From Kineosporiaceae bacterium (GTDB taxonomy: Bacteria; Actinomycetota; Actinomycetes; Actinomycetales; Kineosporiaceae): a DNA stretch of 64,000 nucleotides. A program made the translations under genes and the position numbers. A model generated the notes under the pieces. It saw only the letters and a program-made list of their open reading frames with translations. It made no database searches and had not been told where the DNA came from. The stretch spans positions 1 to 64,000 of the forward strand of contig JAEUJN010000066.1 in the NCBI GenBank assembly GCA_016794595.1, written 5' to 3'. This document shows positions 1 through 8,990 of the stretch, one piece after another (the first letter of the stretch is position 1; each line of letters opens with the position of its first letter).

Positions 1-319
1 GCTGCGGTCGGCGCTTGGCCGCCTCGACCGCCGCGCGCGCGAGCTCGAACGCCGGACCGCGGGCCGCCCGGGTACTGGCCGGCAGCGGGGTGGCCACCGG
101 CCCGGCGCCCACCCCGATGTGCCAGTCACCGTCCCTCACGAGGTGGAGCATGGCATCGAGCACCGACACCGGGTCGTCCAGCAGGCCCTGGAACTCATCG
201 CCCGCCGTCCGCTCGAACGGCAACCGGGTCGGCAGGTGGGCGAGGCGGGAGATCGCGCCGTCCACCAGATCTGCCGTCCGGCCGGAGCCGCGCTGGTCGA
301 TCGTGAGAACAAAGGGCAT
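1..319 (-). CDS. SatD-like protein, 3' end beyond the window
   Basis: The reading frame runs from ATG at 319 to the window edge, giving the first 106 residues. The protein opens MPFVLTIDQRGSGR and contains TAGDEFQGLL near residue 43, followed by HIGVGAGPVATPLP. The G-D-E-F-Q-G-L-L element after a short N-terminal strand is what I associate with the SatD family, whose biochemical role is not firmly known. It is divergent from nhaA. The missing C-terminus limits the call; a nucleotide-cyclase-like fold is an alternative reading. Confidence 0.5.
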   Translation of the reverse strand, partial: MPFVLTIDQRGSGRTADLVDGAISRLAHLPTRLPFERTAGDEFQGLLDDPVSVLDAMLHLVRDGDWHIGVGAGPVATPLPASTRAARGPAFELARAAVEAAKRRPQ

Positions 320-413
320 GCGTCAAGGGTGAATCCTTTATCTCGGCATCGCAAGTCAGTGGGCTTGACGCTTTCGACAGGAGCCGTCGGCCCTGTCGAT
401 CTAGGCTGAGGTG

Positions 414-497
414 ATGTCCCTGCATGCCCTTCACCCGGGTCACCCCCGTCAGCTCGGCCCCCTCGCCGGCGCACTGCGCTCCGGCTCACCGTCGTGA
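414..497 (+). CDS. possible 27-aa leader ORF overlapping nhaA start
   Basis: ATG at 414 is preceded by a GAGGTG-like Shine-Dalgarno element, and the frame stops at a TGA (495-497) that overlaps the nhaA GTG in a GTGA arrangement. The peptide is Pro/Gly/His-rich (begins [11 protein letters not shown]) and matches nothing I know. Its only support is its ribosome-binding site and the 4-nt overlap, so it may be a translational-coupling leader or chance. Confidence 0.25.
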   Translation: MSLHALHPGHPRQLGPLAGALRSGSPS

Positions 498-1768
498 GCC
501 AGCCGGACCGGGGCCGGGGACCCGCGGGCCTGCCCCGCCCGGTCCGCCGGCTGTTCGCCGCGGTCGCCCATCGGGACGCCGCCTACGTCGCCGGCGTGCT
601 GCGGACCGAGACCGTCGGCGGGGCCCTGCTCCTGCTGGCCGCGGTGATCGCGCTGATCTGGGCGAACTCGCCGTGGCACGAGGCTTACACCGCCCTGCTC
701 GGGACGACGATCGGTCCGGCGGCGCTGCACCTGGATCTCGACATCGCCCACTGGGCGGCCGACGGGCTGCTGGCGATCTTCTTCTTCGTGGCCGGCGCCG
801 AGCTGAAACGCGAGCTGGTGGAAGGGGATCTGCGCGATCCCGCCCAGGCGGTGCTGCCGGTGGCGGCGGCCGTGGCCGGAGTGGTCGTCCCTGCAGGGCT
901 CTTCCTGCTGGTCACCGCGGGCGATCCCACGTTGCGGGCGGGGTGGGCGATCCCGGTGGCGACCGACATCGCCTTCGCCCTGGCCGTGCTGGCGGTGCTG
1001 GGTACCCACCTGCCGACCGCTCTGCGCACCTTCCTGCTCACCCTGGCCGTGGTCGACGACCTGATCGCGATCCTGATCATCGCGGTGGTCTACACCTCCT
1101 CGGTGTCGCTGCCCGCCCTACTGGCGGCCCTGATCCCGCTGGCCGCGTTCGGCTGGCTCGCCCGGCGCCGGATCCTGCACTGGTGGCTGCTGGTTCCCCT
1201 GGCCTTGATCACCTGGGGCCTGGTGCACGCCTCGGGCGTGCACGCCACCGTGGCCGGCGTGCTGCTCGCCTTCGCCCTGCCGGTGCGGGCGCGACCGGGC
1301 GAGGAGCACGGGGTGTGCGAGCAGCTCGAGCATCGGGTGCGCCCGGTCAGTGCCGCGGTCGCGGTGCCGCTCTTCGCGCTCACCGCGGCGGGGGTGCGCA
1401 TCGTGGGCGGCGGGCTCGCCGAGGTGCTCGAGGGCCCGTTGTTCCCCGGCATCGTCCTCGGCCTGGTCGTGGGCAAGGCGGTCGGGGTGCTCGCCGGTAC
1501 CTGGCTGGTCGCCCGGTTCACCAGGGCGTCCCTGGACGAGTCGCTCACCTGGGCCGACATCGTCGGGGTGTCCTTCCTGGCCGGGGTCGGGTTCACCGTC
1601 TCGCTGCTGATCGGTGAACTGGCCTTCGCGGGGAACGCCGAGCAGACCGCCACGGTGCAGGCGGCGGTGCTGACCGGCTCACTGCTGGCCGCCGGCGTGG
1701 CCGCGATCGTGCTGGTTCGGCGCAACGCCCACTACCGGGAGCTGGAGGCCCAGGCGGGGACGAGCTAG
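494..1768 (+). CDS. nhaA: Na+/H+ antiporter NhaA
   Basis: A 424-aa polytopic membrane protein of the NhaA family, which exchanges cytoplasmic Na+ for external protons. The signature segment [12 protein letters not shown] (Asp about 158) and [10 protein letters not shown] (paired Asp about 188-189) supply the acidic residues known as the ion-binding site in E. coli NhaA (Asp133, Asp163, Asp164). Length is slightly above the E. coli protein (388 aa) because of an N-terminal arginine/proline tail. GTG at 494 is used because it directly precedes the conserved start region. It is followed at 64 nt by a second, unrelated antiporter on the same strand. Confidence 0.95.
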   Translation: MSQPDRGRGPAGLPRPVRRLFAAVAHRDAAYVAGVLRTETVGGALLLLAAVIALIWANSPWHEAYTALLGTTIGPAALHLDLDIAHWAADGLLAIFFFVAGAELKRELVEGDLRDPAQAVLPVAAAVAGVVVPAGLFLLVTAGDPTLRAGWAIPVATDIAFALAVLAVLGTHLPTALRTFLLTLAVVDDLIAILIIAVVYTSSVSLPALLAALIPLAAFGWLARRRILHWWLLVPLALITWGLVHASGVHATVAGVLLAFALPVRARPGEEHGVCEQLEHRVRPVSAAVAVPLFALTAAGVRIVGGGLAEVLEGPLFPGIVLGLVVGKAVGVLAGTWLVARFTRASLDESLTWADIVGVSFLAGVGFTVSLLIGELAFAGNAEQTATVQAAVLTGSLLAAGVAAIVLVRRNAHYRELEAQAGTS

Positions 1769-1832
1769 TCCCACCGGCGGGGCGTGGGTCGACCCGGGCG
1801 CACCACGCCCGCTCGGCCCTACGGTGGGCACG

Positions 1833-3119
1833 ATGGAACTCCTCGACCTCGCTGCCCTGCTGGTGTGCCTGATCGCCGCCCTGGCCATCGCCAACGCCCG
1901 GCTGCTCAGGCTGCCCTCAACCGTCGGGGTCACCGTGGGTGGCCTGCTGGTCAGCGTCGTGCTGCTCGCGCTCAGCGCGGCGCATGCTCCGCTCGCCGAG
2001 GCCGCGGTGCGCGGGATCGGGCAGGTCGACTTCGACGAGGTGGTCTTCCTCGGCGTGCTCTCGTTCCTGCTGTTCGCCGGAGCGCTGGGGGTGGACACCC
2101 ACGAGCTGTGGGCCATGCGCTGGCCCGTCCTGATCTTCGCGCTGGTGGCCACCGCCCTGTCCATCGCCCTGGTCGGAGGCCTGGTGTACGGACTGCTCGC
2201 GGTGTTCGGTCAGCACGTTCCGTTCCTGTACTGCCTGCTGTTCGGCGCCCTGATCAGCCCCACCGACCCGGTCGCCGTCCTGGGAATGCTCCAGCACGCG
2301 AAAGTTCCCCCGCGGATCGAGACCCTGGTGGCCGGGGAGAGCCTGTTCAACGACGGGATCGGGGTGGTGGCGTTCACCGTGATCGCCGGGATCGCCACCG
2401 CGGGACACGGCTCGGCGGGCGCGGCCTCCGGCGGGCATGCGGTCGCGCTCGATCCGGCCGGTGTGCTGCTGCTCTTCGGGCAGGAGGCCTTTGGTGGGCT
2501 GGTTCTGGGGGTCGTGCTCGGCCTCGTCGGCCTGGTCGCCATGCGGCTGGTGGACGACTTCGTCACCGAGGTGCTCATCTCCCTGGGGCTCGTGCTGGCC
2601 CTGACCGCGATCGCCGTCAACCTGGCGGTGTCGGCGCCGCTGGCGGCGGTGGCCGCCGGGCTGCTGGTGGGATTGCTCACCGACCGCCGGCCCGAGGTGC
2701 TCTCCAGCCAGGAGCGGTTCGGCGAGTTCTGGCACCTGCTGGACGAGTTGCTGAACATCGCCCTGTTCTCGCTGCTCGCGCTGGAGATCGTGGTGGTCGA
2801 CCTCGAGCCGAACGCCCTGGTGATCGGAGTGCTGACCATTCCGCTCGTCCTGCTGGCGCGCGCGGCGAGCGTGCAGGTACCGGCCGCCGTCCTCGACCGG
2901 CGCCACGGCTTCGATCCCTACACCCGGCGGCTGATGATCTGGGGTGGGCTGCGCGGGGCCCTCGGGGTGGCCATGGCGTTCACCCTGCCGGACGGCGCGC
3001 CCCGCGAGCTGTTCCTGGTGATGACCTACGCCGTCGTGGTGTTCAGCATCGTCGTCCAGGGACTGACCGTGGGGTGGATCGCCGCCCGCGCGGCGGCAGC
3101 GTCGCCGTCGAGCCACTGA
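1833..3119 (+). CDS. CPA1-family Na+/H+ antiporter
   Basis: A 428-aa membrane protein of the monovalent cation:proton antiporter-1 (NhaP/YjcE-like) family. ISPTDPVAVLGML (Thr-Asp about 144-145) and AGESLFNDGIGVV (Asn-Asp about 173-174) are the two family signatures carrying the ion-binding residues. ATG at 1833 is preferred over an in-frame GTG at 1824, since GGTGGG at 1822-1827 then sits at ribosome-binding distance. The gene ends 16 nt from the convergent ArsB/NhaD-type permease. Long cytosolic regulatory tails are absent. Confidence 0.9.
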   Translation: MELLDLAALLVCLIAALAIANARLLRLPSTVGVTVGGLLVSVVLLALSAAHAPLAEAAVRGIGQVDFDEVVFLGVLSFLLFAGALGVDTHELWAMRWPVLIFALVATALSIALVGGLVYGLLAVFGQHVPFLYCLLFGALISPTDPVAVLGMLQHAKVPPRIETLVAGESLFNDGIGVVAFTVIAGIATAGHGSAGAASGGHAVALDPAGVLLLFGQEAFGGLVLGVVLGLVGLVAMRLVDDFVTEVLISLGLVLALTAIAVNLAVSAPLAAVAAGLLVGLLTDRRPEVLSSQERFGEFWHLLDELLNIALFSLLALEIVVVDLEPNALVIGVLTIPLVLLARAASVQVPAAVLDRRHGFDPYTRRLMIWGGLRGALGVAMAFTLPDGAPRELFLVMTYAVVVFSIVVQGLTVGWIAARAAAASPSSH

Positions 3120-3135
3120 TCCAGTGAGCCCGTGA

Positions 3136-4434
3136 TCAGGCGAGCACGAAGTAGCGGATCAGCACGTAGGGCGTCGCGATCGCGACCGTGACCACCGCGG
3201 TGATCAGCCCGTACTTGGTGAAACCCCAGAACCCGATCGGGTGGCCCGCCTTCTCGGCCAGTCCGAGCGCCACCACGTTGGCCGAGGCGCCGACCGCGGT
3301 GGCGTTGCCGCCGAGGTCTGCCCCCAGGGCCAGCGCCCACCACAACGAGCGAGCCTGGGTCGTGTCGCCCTCGGCGGCCACGAGTTCGTCGACCACCGGG
3401 CTCATCGTGGCCACGTACGGGATGTTGTCGATCACGGCCGAGAGCACGGCGGATCCCCAGAGCAACCCGACCGCCGCCTCGGCGAGCCGCCCGTGGGCGA
3501 CCTCGGCCGCCGTCCGCGAGATGTGGTCGATCACCCCGGTGTTCACCAGGGCACCGACCATCACGAACAGCCCCATGAAGAAGACCAGGGTCGGCCACTC
3601 GACCTCGGCGGCGACGTCCTCGGCGTCCAGCCTCGACAGCCCGAGCAGCACGATGGCGCCGATCATGGCCACCACCGCCGGCTCCAGGTGGAGCACGGTG
3701 TGCAGCACGAACGCGACCGTGACGCCGGTGAGCACCACGGAGGAGACCACGAGCAGGCGCGGGTCGTGGATGGCCTGCCGCTCGTCCAGAGTCATCACCC
3801 GGGCGGCCCGATCGGGGTCATAGGTGAACGCAGAGCGGAACATCACCCGGCACAGACCGAGGAACACCACCAGCAGGACGACGACCAGTGGCGCCAGGTG
3901 GATCAGGAAGTCGTCGTAGGTCAACCCGCTGCGGCTGGCGATGATGATGTTGGGCGGGTCCCCGACGAGGGTGGCGGTGCCCCCGATGTTGCTCGCCAGC
4001 GTCTCGGCGATCAGGAACGGGATCACCGGCACCCCGAGCCGGTCGCAGACCAGAAAGGTGACCGGGGCGATCAGCAGGATGGTGGTCACGTTGTCCAGCA
4101 GCGCCGAGGCGGCAGCGGTGACCAGGACCAGGATCACCATCACCCGAAAGGGGCGGCCGCGAGCCCGCTTGACCGACCAGATGGCCACGAACTCGAACAC
4201 CCCGGTGCGCTCGAGCACGCCGACGATCAGCATCATGCCGAGCAACAGGAACAGCACGTTCCAGTCGATGCCGGCCTCGGGGGAGAAGAACGCCGTGCGC
4301 CCGTCGGTGGCGCCGATCAGCAGCATGATCACTGCCCCGGCGAGCACGACCTTGACCCGGTGGACCTTGTCGCTGGCGATCAGCGCGTAGGCGGCCACGA
4401 ACACGACGATCGCGGCCCAGGCGGTGGCGTTCAC
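3136..4434 (-). CDS. ArsB/NhaD-type (IT superfamily) permease
   Basis: A 432-aa permease with about 11-12 hydrophobic segments. Hallmarks are ALLDNVTTILLIAPVT around residues 110-125, LVGDPPNIIIASRSG around 155-170, and a second half repeating the pattern (SAVIDNIPYVATMSP; NATAVGASANVVAL). These are typical of the ArsB/NhaD/SLC13-like transporters (Na+/H+ antiport, arsenite or carboxylate transport); substrate cannot be assigned. GTG at 4434 overlaps by 4 nt the stop of a tiny upstream ORF, so translation is probably coupled to it. A longer in-frame start near 4578 would add a low-complexity tail unlike the family and is not used. Confidence 0.88.
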   Translation of the reverse strand: MNATAWAAIVVFVAAYALIASDKVHRVKVVLAGAVIMLLIGATDGRTAFFSPEAGIDWNVLFLLLGMMLIVGVLERTGVFEFVAIWSVKRARGRPFRVMVILVLVTAAASALLDNVTTILLIAPVTFLVCDRLGVPVIPFLIAETLASNIGGTATLVGDPPNIIIASRSGLTYDDFLIHLAPLVVVLLVVFLGLCRVMFRSAFTYDPDRAARVMTLDERQAIHDPRLLVVSSVVLTGVTVAFVLHTVLHLEPAVVAMIGAIVLLGLSRLDAEDVAAEVEWPTLVFFMGLFVMVGALVNTGVIDHISRTAAEVAHGRLAEAAVGLLWGSAVLSAVIDNIPYVATMSPVVDELVAAEGDTTQARSLWWALALGADLGGNATAVGASANVVALGLAEKAGHPIGFWGFTKYGLITAVVTVAIATPYVLIRYFVLA

Positions 4435-4529
4435 AGGTCGAGCACCCGGGCCGTCAGTCGAACCGCCTGCATGACCGGCAGGTCGGTGGTGACCGAGTGG
4501 AATGGCATGGTGAGATCGTCGGCGCGCAC
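4431..4529 (-). pseudogene. 32-codon remnant of a CBS-domain gene, coupled to the permease
   Basis: GTG at 4529 has a strong Shine-Dalgarno element (AGGAGGG at 4535-4541). The frame encodes a peptide beginning VRADDLTMPFHSVTTD and ending LTARVLDL, with its TGA overlapping the permease GTG (GTGA). The first part resembles the start of CBS-domain proteins (alert motif followed by a T-x-D helix start) and the last eight residues resemble the end of such a domain. In other actinobacteria a full CBS protein commonly precedes this permease. I infer an in-frame internal deletion that kept ribosome-binding site, start and overlap. It could alternatively be a plain leader peptide. Confidence 0.5.
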
Positions 4530-4667
4530 GGTGCCCTCCTGGCTGGTTGACCGGCGACGACCGCCGTCCCACGGACACGGCGGATCGTCACGCCGACCAG
4601 ACTTCCCGGCTCACCTGTCGGAGCCGACGATAGTCGGGCCTGCCGGACGAACTCGCGACGACGCGCC

Positions 4668-5927
4668 TCAGCTCGCGGCGGCGCGGTACTCCTCGGTGGC
4701 GAGTCTGATGCACGCCGCGACCACCCGCATGGCGGTGTGCACCTCCTCCACCGGGGGACGGGTGGGGGCCAGGCGAATGTTGCTGTTGGCCGGGTCGTTG
4801 CCGCCGGGGTAGGTGGCGCCGGCCGGGGTCAGGCTCACCCCGGCGGCGTCGGCCAGCTCCACCACCCGGGAGGCGACCGGGGCGGTGGTGAACAGCGAGC
4901 TGAAGTAGCCGCCGCGGGGGCTGGTCCAGGTGGCGTACTCCCCGCCGGTGCCCAGCTCGGCCGTGAGCACCTCGTCGATCGCGGCGAACTTCGGCGCGAT
5001 CAGCGCCGCGTGATCGCGCATCAATCCGGTCAGCCCGCCCGGGTAGCCCTGCAGGAAGCGCACGTGCCGGGCCTGCTCGACCTTGTTCGGGCCGATGCTC
5101 TGCGCCCCGAGGTAGGTCGAGACCCAGCCCACGTTCGCCGGGCTGGTGCCGAGGAAGCCCAGCCCGGCCCCGGCGAAGGTGACCTTGCTCGTGCTGGCGT
5201 AGACGATCACCCGGTCGGGGTTGCCCACGGCGGCAGCGCGCTCGATCAGGTTGACCACGGCGTCCGGCTCGCCCAGGTGGTGGGCGCGGTAGGCGTCGTC
5301 CGCGAAGATCGTGAAATCGGCTGCGGCCGTGGGCATCGCGACCAGACGGTGGGCCTTGTCGCCACTGATCGTCTCCCCGCCGGGGTTGGAGTAGGTCGGC
5401 ACGAAGACGATCCCCTTGACCGACGGGTCGCTCGCCGCGAGCTGCTCGACGGCGTCCAGGTCGGGGCCGTCGGCCTGCATGGCCACCGGCAGCAGCTCGA
5501 AACCGAGGGTCTCCAGCAGCAGGAAGTGCCGGTCGTACCCCGGGGTGGTCACGATCATCTTCGGGTTCTGCCCGACCCAGGGCTGCGAACCCCGGATGCC
5601 GTGCAGCAGAGCGAATCCCAGCACCAGACCCTGCAACTCGAGGGAGGAGTTGTTCCACACCAGGACGTTGGCCGGCTCGACGTCCAGGTACTCGGCGAAC
5701 AGTGCCCGGGCGCTCGGCAGACCGGCGATCCCGCCCGGATAGTTGCGCAGGTCGATGCCGTCCATCGCGGTGTCCTGCACCGACAGTGCGGCGAGCAGTC
5801 CGTTCGACAGGTCGAAGTCGGCGTCCGACGGCTGACCGCGCTGCATGTTGAGCTTCAGGTCCTTGGCTGTGAAGGCGTCGTAGGCGGCTCGGGCAGCGGC
5901 GAGTGCGGTGGGCGCGTCGTTCGTCAT
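4668..5927 (-). CDS. class I/II aminotransferase (aspartate aminotransferase-like)
   Basis: A 419-aa cytosolic PLP enzyme. The Schiff-base lysine lies in YASTSKVTFAGAG around residue 240, with NPGGE upstream (YSNPGGETISG) and DDAYRAHHL between them, the order expected for fold-type I aminotransferases. The N-terminal KDLKLNMQRGQPSDADFDLSN stretch is typical of the MocR-like aminotransferase group (PF12897) found in actinobacteria. Substrate pair is not determined. ATG at 5927 is chosen; a TTG nine bases upstream is also in frame. It stands alone between two oppositely placed intergenic gaps. Confidence 0.85.
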   Translation of the reverse strand: MTNDAPTALAAARAAYDAFTAKDLKLNMQRGQPSDADFDLSNGLLAALSVQDTAMDGIDLRNYPGGIAGLPSARALFAEYLDVEPANVLVWNNSSLELQGLVLGFALLHGIRGSQPWVGQNPKMIVTTPGYDRHFLLLETLGFELLPVAMQADGPDLDAVEQLAASDPSVKGIVFVPTYSNPGGETISGDKAHRLVAMPTAAADFTIFADDAYRAHHLGEPDAVVNLIERAAAVGNPDRVIVYASTSKVTFAGAGLGFLGTSPANVGWVSTYLGAQSIGPNKVEQARHVRFLQGYPGGLTGLMRDHAALIAPKFAAIDEVLTAELGTGGEYATWTSPRGGYFSSLFTTAPVASRVVELADAAGVSLTPAGATYPGGNDPANSNIRLAPTRPPVEEVHTAMRVVAACIRLATEEYRAAAS

Positions 5928-5976
5928 GGCGCACAAGGTACTCGGCTCGCCCCCGCCCGGCTGCCCGGGTGGGTGA

Positions 5977-7485
5977 TCAGCCGGCGGCGGTCACCACCCG
6001 GGCATCGAGGGCCACCCCGTAGCCGATGGGTGAGGTGGTGCACGTGCCACCGGTCCTCTCGGCTGTCAGCACCAGGCTGCGCACCCCGCTCACCTCAGCG
6101 GTCAGCGGACTCCTGGTGCCCGGCCGAAGCTCCCACTCGCCCAGGGGTTTGCCGTCACCGAGCAGATGCACCGAGACCACCAGCTCCGGTGGGGTGATGC
6201 CCGGGTCGAGCAGGAGGTCGCCGGCCACCCGCAGAGACCCCTCGGGCAGGGAGAACGTCGTGACGGCGGGCCGGGCATCGCACCCGACCCAGAAACTCGT
6301 GCTGTGCGAGGAGTTCTCGTCCTCCACCTGGTAGGAGCGTCGGGTGCCCGTGGGGCCGACCGCGTCCTGACCGCTGGTGTACCGGTACAGGTACAGCCCC
6401 TGCGCGTCGCCGCCGGCCCCGCGGTCGATCAGCGTCGCGACGTGGCGGCCCATCGCGGTGTGACCGGCCTGGGTGGGGTGGAACGAGCGCTCCGGACGCC
6501 AGTCGCCGGAGGTCACGGACAGCGTCACCCCGTTCAGCCACTCCTGCTCGGTGCACAGGGCGTGCCGGTCACCCCCGTCCTCGGCGGCCTCGTAGACCCG
6601 GCCCGCCATGTCGGCGAAGGTGAAGGTGACCCCGCGGTTGGCCCAGCGGCGGTCGGCGTCCGCCACGGCCTGCTCGATCGCCCGGTTGAGGTGCTCGCCC
6701 GCGGTGCGCAGCATCGCGGCGTCGTCGGCGTAGATGCCCCGGCAGACCCCGAAGTGCTGCCGCACCCACGAGGGCCAGCGCCCCGGGTCCTCGATCACCT
6801 GGGGGTACCCGGCCACGACGACCTGCCCACCCGGGACGACCGACCTTGCCACCTGGTCGTACAGCTCGGGCAGGGTGAGCCGGCCGACGAGGTCGTCGCT
6901 GATCGGCTCGTCGCCCGCCAGCATGTCGATCCGGCGAGTGAGGCGATCGGAGTCGATGTCGCAGCCAGGGGTCAGGTCGAAGAAGTCCCAGGACAGGCTG
7001 AGGTCCAGGCAGCCGCTGATCACGTCGGCGAACCCGATGTTGTTGCCCCCGAAGGACAGTGAGACCACGTCCCAGCTGGACCTGCCCGAGTCGGCCGTGG
7101 CCTCCTCGAGCTGGCCCGACCAGTCGTCGGTGATGGCGCCGGTGCAGGCGACGAAGTCCTGCGCGGCGAACCCGGCCCCGGAGCCCAGCTCCTCGTAGGC
7201 GACGACCGCCCAGGCGCGGGCATCGCTCGGGGTGCCGGCCTCCAGCTCGCCGGTGGCCCGGCGGCAGTCCCTGCCCTGGGCGTCGCGCTCGCGCGTCGTC
7301 CCGGGGATGCCCTCGCCCGAGGAGTAACTGTCGCCGAGCGCCAGCCAGGTCCGCCCCGGCAGGGCCGAGGCGGTACCGGCGGTCCCCAGGGTCGCCCCGG
7401 CTGCCAGGGCGGCAGCGAACCCGAGCGCCAGCCCGGAGCCGCGCAGCCTGCGGCCCGGGGATCCGGGGCCGCGGCCCGCGGTCAT
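5977..7485 (-). CDS. secreted SGNH/GDSL hydrolase with C-terminal NPCBM-like domain
   Basis: A 502-aa secreted esterase-type protein. After a twin-basic N-terminus and signal peptide ending near ASALP, the catalytic domain carries the GDSL block ALGDSYSSGEG (nucleophile Ser), block III FGGNNIGFAD, and block V RSFHPTQAGH supplying the catalytic His. The C-terminal ~130 residues (from about RRSYQVEDENSS onward) resemble an NPCBM carbohydrate-binding module, suggesting a glycan-linked ester as substrate. The start codon overlaps the stop of the upstream gene (ATGA), so the two are one operon. Confidence 0.88.
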   Translation of the reverse strand: MTAGRGPGSPGRRLRGSGLALGFAAALAAGATLGTAGTASALPGRTWLALGDSYSSGEGIPGTTRERDAQGRDCRRATGELEAGTPSDARAWAVVAYEELGSGAGFAAQDFVACTGAITDDWSGQLEEATADSGRSSWDVVSLSFGGNNIGFADVISGCLDLSLSWDFFDLTPGCDIDSDRLTRRIDMLAGDEPISDDLVGRLTLPELYDQVARSVVPGGQVVVAGYPQVIEDPGRWPSWVRQHFGVCRGIYADDAAMLRTAGEHLNRAIEQAVADADRRWANRGVTFTFADMAGRVYEAAEDGGDRHALCTEQEWLNGVTLSVTSGDWRPERSFHPTQAGHTAMGRHVATLIDRGAGGDAQGLYLYRYTSGQDAVGPTGTRRSYQVEDENSSHSTSFWVGCDARPAVTTFSLPEGSLRVAGDLLLDPGITPPELVVSVHLLGDGKPLGEWELRPGTRSPLTAEVSGVRSLVLTAERTGGTCTTSPIGYGVALDARVVTAAG

Positions 7486-8108
7486 CGGGCCACCCCCAGC
7501 TGCTCCAGCCGCAGGTCGACCAGGCCGACGGCGCGGGCCAGGTCCAGCGTGCCGGTGCGGGCCGAGCCCGGTTCGGGGTCGGGGGCGGGGCCGGGGGTCG
7601 AGGCGGCGGAGGCGCCGGTCCCGGTCCCGGATGTCCCGGTGCAGGCGGTGAGCGAGGCGGCCAGCGAGGTCCCCTCCAGGAAGAAGCCCTCGCGTAGCGG
7701 GCGATCCGGCACGCCGTCGATGAGCGCCAGCAGCCGGGGCCGGGGGAGGGTGGACTGCAGCCGCGCGGCCAGCTCCCGGCAGGACGCCGCGGTGGGGGTC
7801 GAGGAGACCTGGCGGACGGCGTCCGCGTGCAGGGTGTCCACCAGCGCGCGACCCTCCCCGGCGAGGTAGGTGCGGGTCGCCTCGGCCGCTGTCGGCGAGG
7901 GCAGGGCCGCGGCGGCGTCCGAGGCGGTGCCCCGGGCGGCGTCCAGGGCGCCGGCCAGGGCGCCGGACGCGGAGGACGTCGTGGCCGTGTTCGATGCGGC
8001 CGAGGGCTGCGATCGCGCCCCGGGACGCAGCAGGAAGGCCAGGGCGAGACCGACGGCCAGCACGGCCAGCACGGCGACGCCCACCGTCACGGCGGTCCTG
8101 CGGCTCAC
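7482..8108 (-). CDS. membrane-anchored or secreted protein of unknown function
   Basis: A 208-aa protein with one N-terminal hydrophobic segment (residues about 6-27), then a Ser/Ala/Thr-rich linker and a mostly helical region containing two cysteines (ASCREL and TACTG). GTG at 8108 has AGGGGG upstream. It overlaps the SGNH hydrolase start by 4 nt and so is probably co-produced with it, as a partner or surface anchor. I recognise no family. The C-terminal DLRLEQLGVAR is coiled-coil-like. Confidence 0.6.
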   Translation of the reverse strand: MSRRTAVTVGVAVLAVLAVGLALAFLLRPGARSQPSAASNTATTSSASGALAGALDAARGTASDAAAALPSPTAAEATRTYLAGEGRALVDTLHADAVRQVSSTPTAASCRELAARLQSTLPRPRLLALIDGVPDRPLREGFFLEGTSLAASLTACTGTSGTGTGASAASTPGPAPDPEPGSARTGTLDLARAVGLVDLRLEQLGVAR

Positions 8109-8389
8109 GGGCACCCCCTGACGGAACGGGGAACGGGGAACGGGATGGCCGGCGGCCGGCCGTGACCAGTGTGGTCTCCTGCGGTCGCTGTCGGGGGGAT
8201 TTCCACCGCTGACCTCGCCCCGGCCCGGCGCTGGGCCGTCCGGGTGAGGGTGCCGCCGTCCGGCTGACCTGACCGGCCGATGGTGGCCGATGACGGCGGG
8301 CGGCTCGAGTCCGCGAGGTGCGCCGCCGACAGAGGGGAGGAGGCGCCGGGTGCGCACACGAGGCACACGGCCGGCCAGGAGGGATCTGG

Positions 8390-8980
8390 ATGAGCGACAG
8401 GACGCCGCGCCGCAGTTCGGCGGCCTGGCTCGCCGCCGCGGTCACGATCGGGCTGCTCGGCGGGGGCCTCCTGGTACGGCAGGGCACCAACGCCGCCTTC
8501 ACCGCGACCACGTCGAACGGCGCCAGCAACTGGGCCGCCGGATCGGTGACCATCGGGGACGACGACTCCGGGACGGCACTGTTCACCGCGTCCGGGCTGG
8601 TGCCCGAGGACACCGGGTCCAAGTGCATCCGGGTGACCTACACCGGCACCGTGACCTCGGCGGTGAAGCTCTACGTCTCCTCCTCGGCCGGCTCGCTCGC
8701 CGACTACCTGGACGTGGTCGTCGAAGAGGGGTCCGGCGGGGGCAACGTCGGTGACTTCTCGTCGTGCAGCACGTTCTCCGGGTCCACCATCTACTCCGGC
8801 ACCCTCGCCGCCATGGCCTCGGCGAAGACCGGCTTCGCCACCGGCGTCGGGTCCTTCGCCCCCACCGGCTCGGGCCAGTTCAAGGTCTACAAGTTCACCT
8901 ACACGCTCAACGAGCTGACGCCCAACGGCCAGCAGAGCGAGACCGCGTCCGCGACCTTCCAGTGGGAGTCGCAGTCCTGA
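8390..8980 (+). CDS. SipW-dependent-type secreted protein (TasA/camelysin-like)
   Basis: A 196-aa protein with a strong ribosome-binding site (AGGAGGGA at 8377-8384). The N-terminus (hydrophobic AAWLAAAVTIGLLGGGLL, then NAAFTATTSN) matches the SipW-dependent signal peptide pattern, where cleavage releases a Phe-rich mature end. The remainder is a beta-rich, Ser/Thr/Gly-rich domain ending FQWESQS, like CalY/TasA-type surface or fibre subunits. No SipW signal peptidase or second subunit lies nearby. It is divergent from the SGNH operon across about 280 bp in which I could not place a promoter. Confidence 0.75.
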   Translation: MSDRTPRRSSAAWLAAAVTIGLLGGGLLVRQGTNAAFTATTSNGASNWAAGSVTIGDDDSGTALFTASGLVPEDTGSKCIRVTYTGTVTSAVKLYVSSSAGSLADYLDVVVEEGSGGGNVGDFSSCSTFSGSTIYSGTLAAMASAKTGFATGVGSFAPTGSGQFKVYKFTYTLNELTPNGQQSETASATFQWESQS

Positions 8981-8990
8981 GGCCGGCTGT

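Noticed and set aside
3241-6197. Two long forward open frames opposite the permease and the aminotransferase
   Set aside because: Both are antisense shadows of well-supported genes, full of Gln/His/Arg repeats, with no motif.
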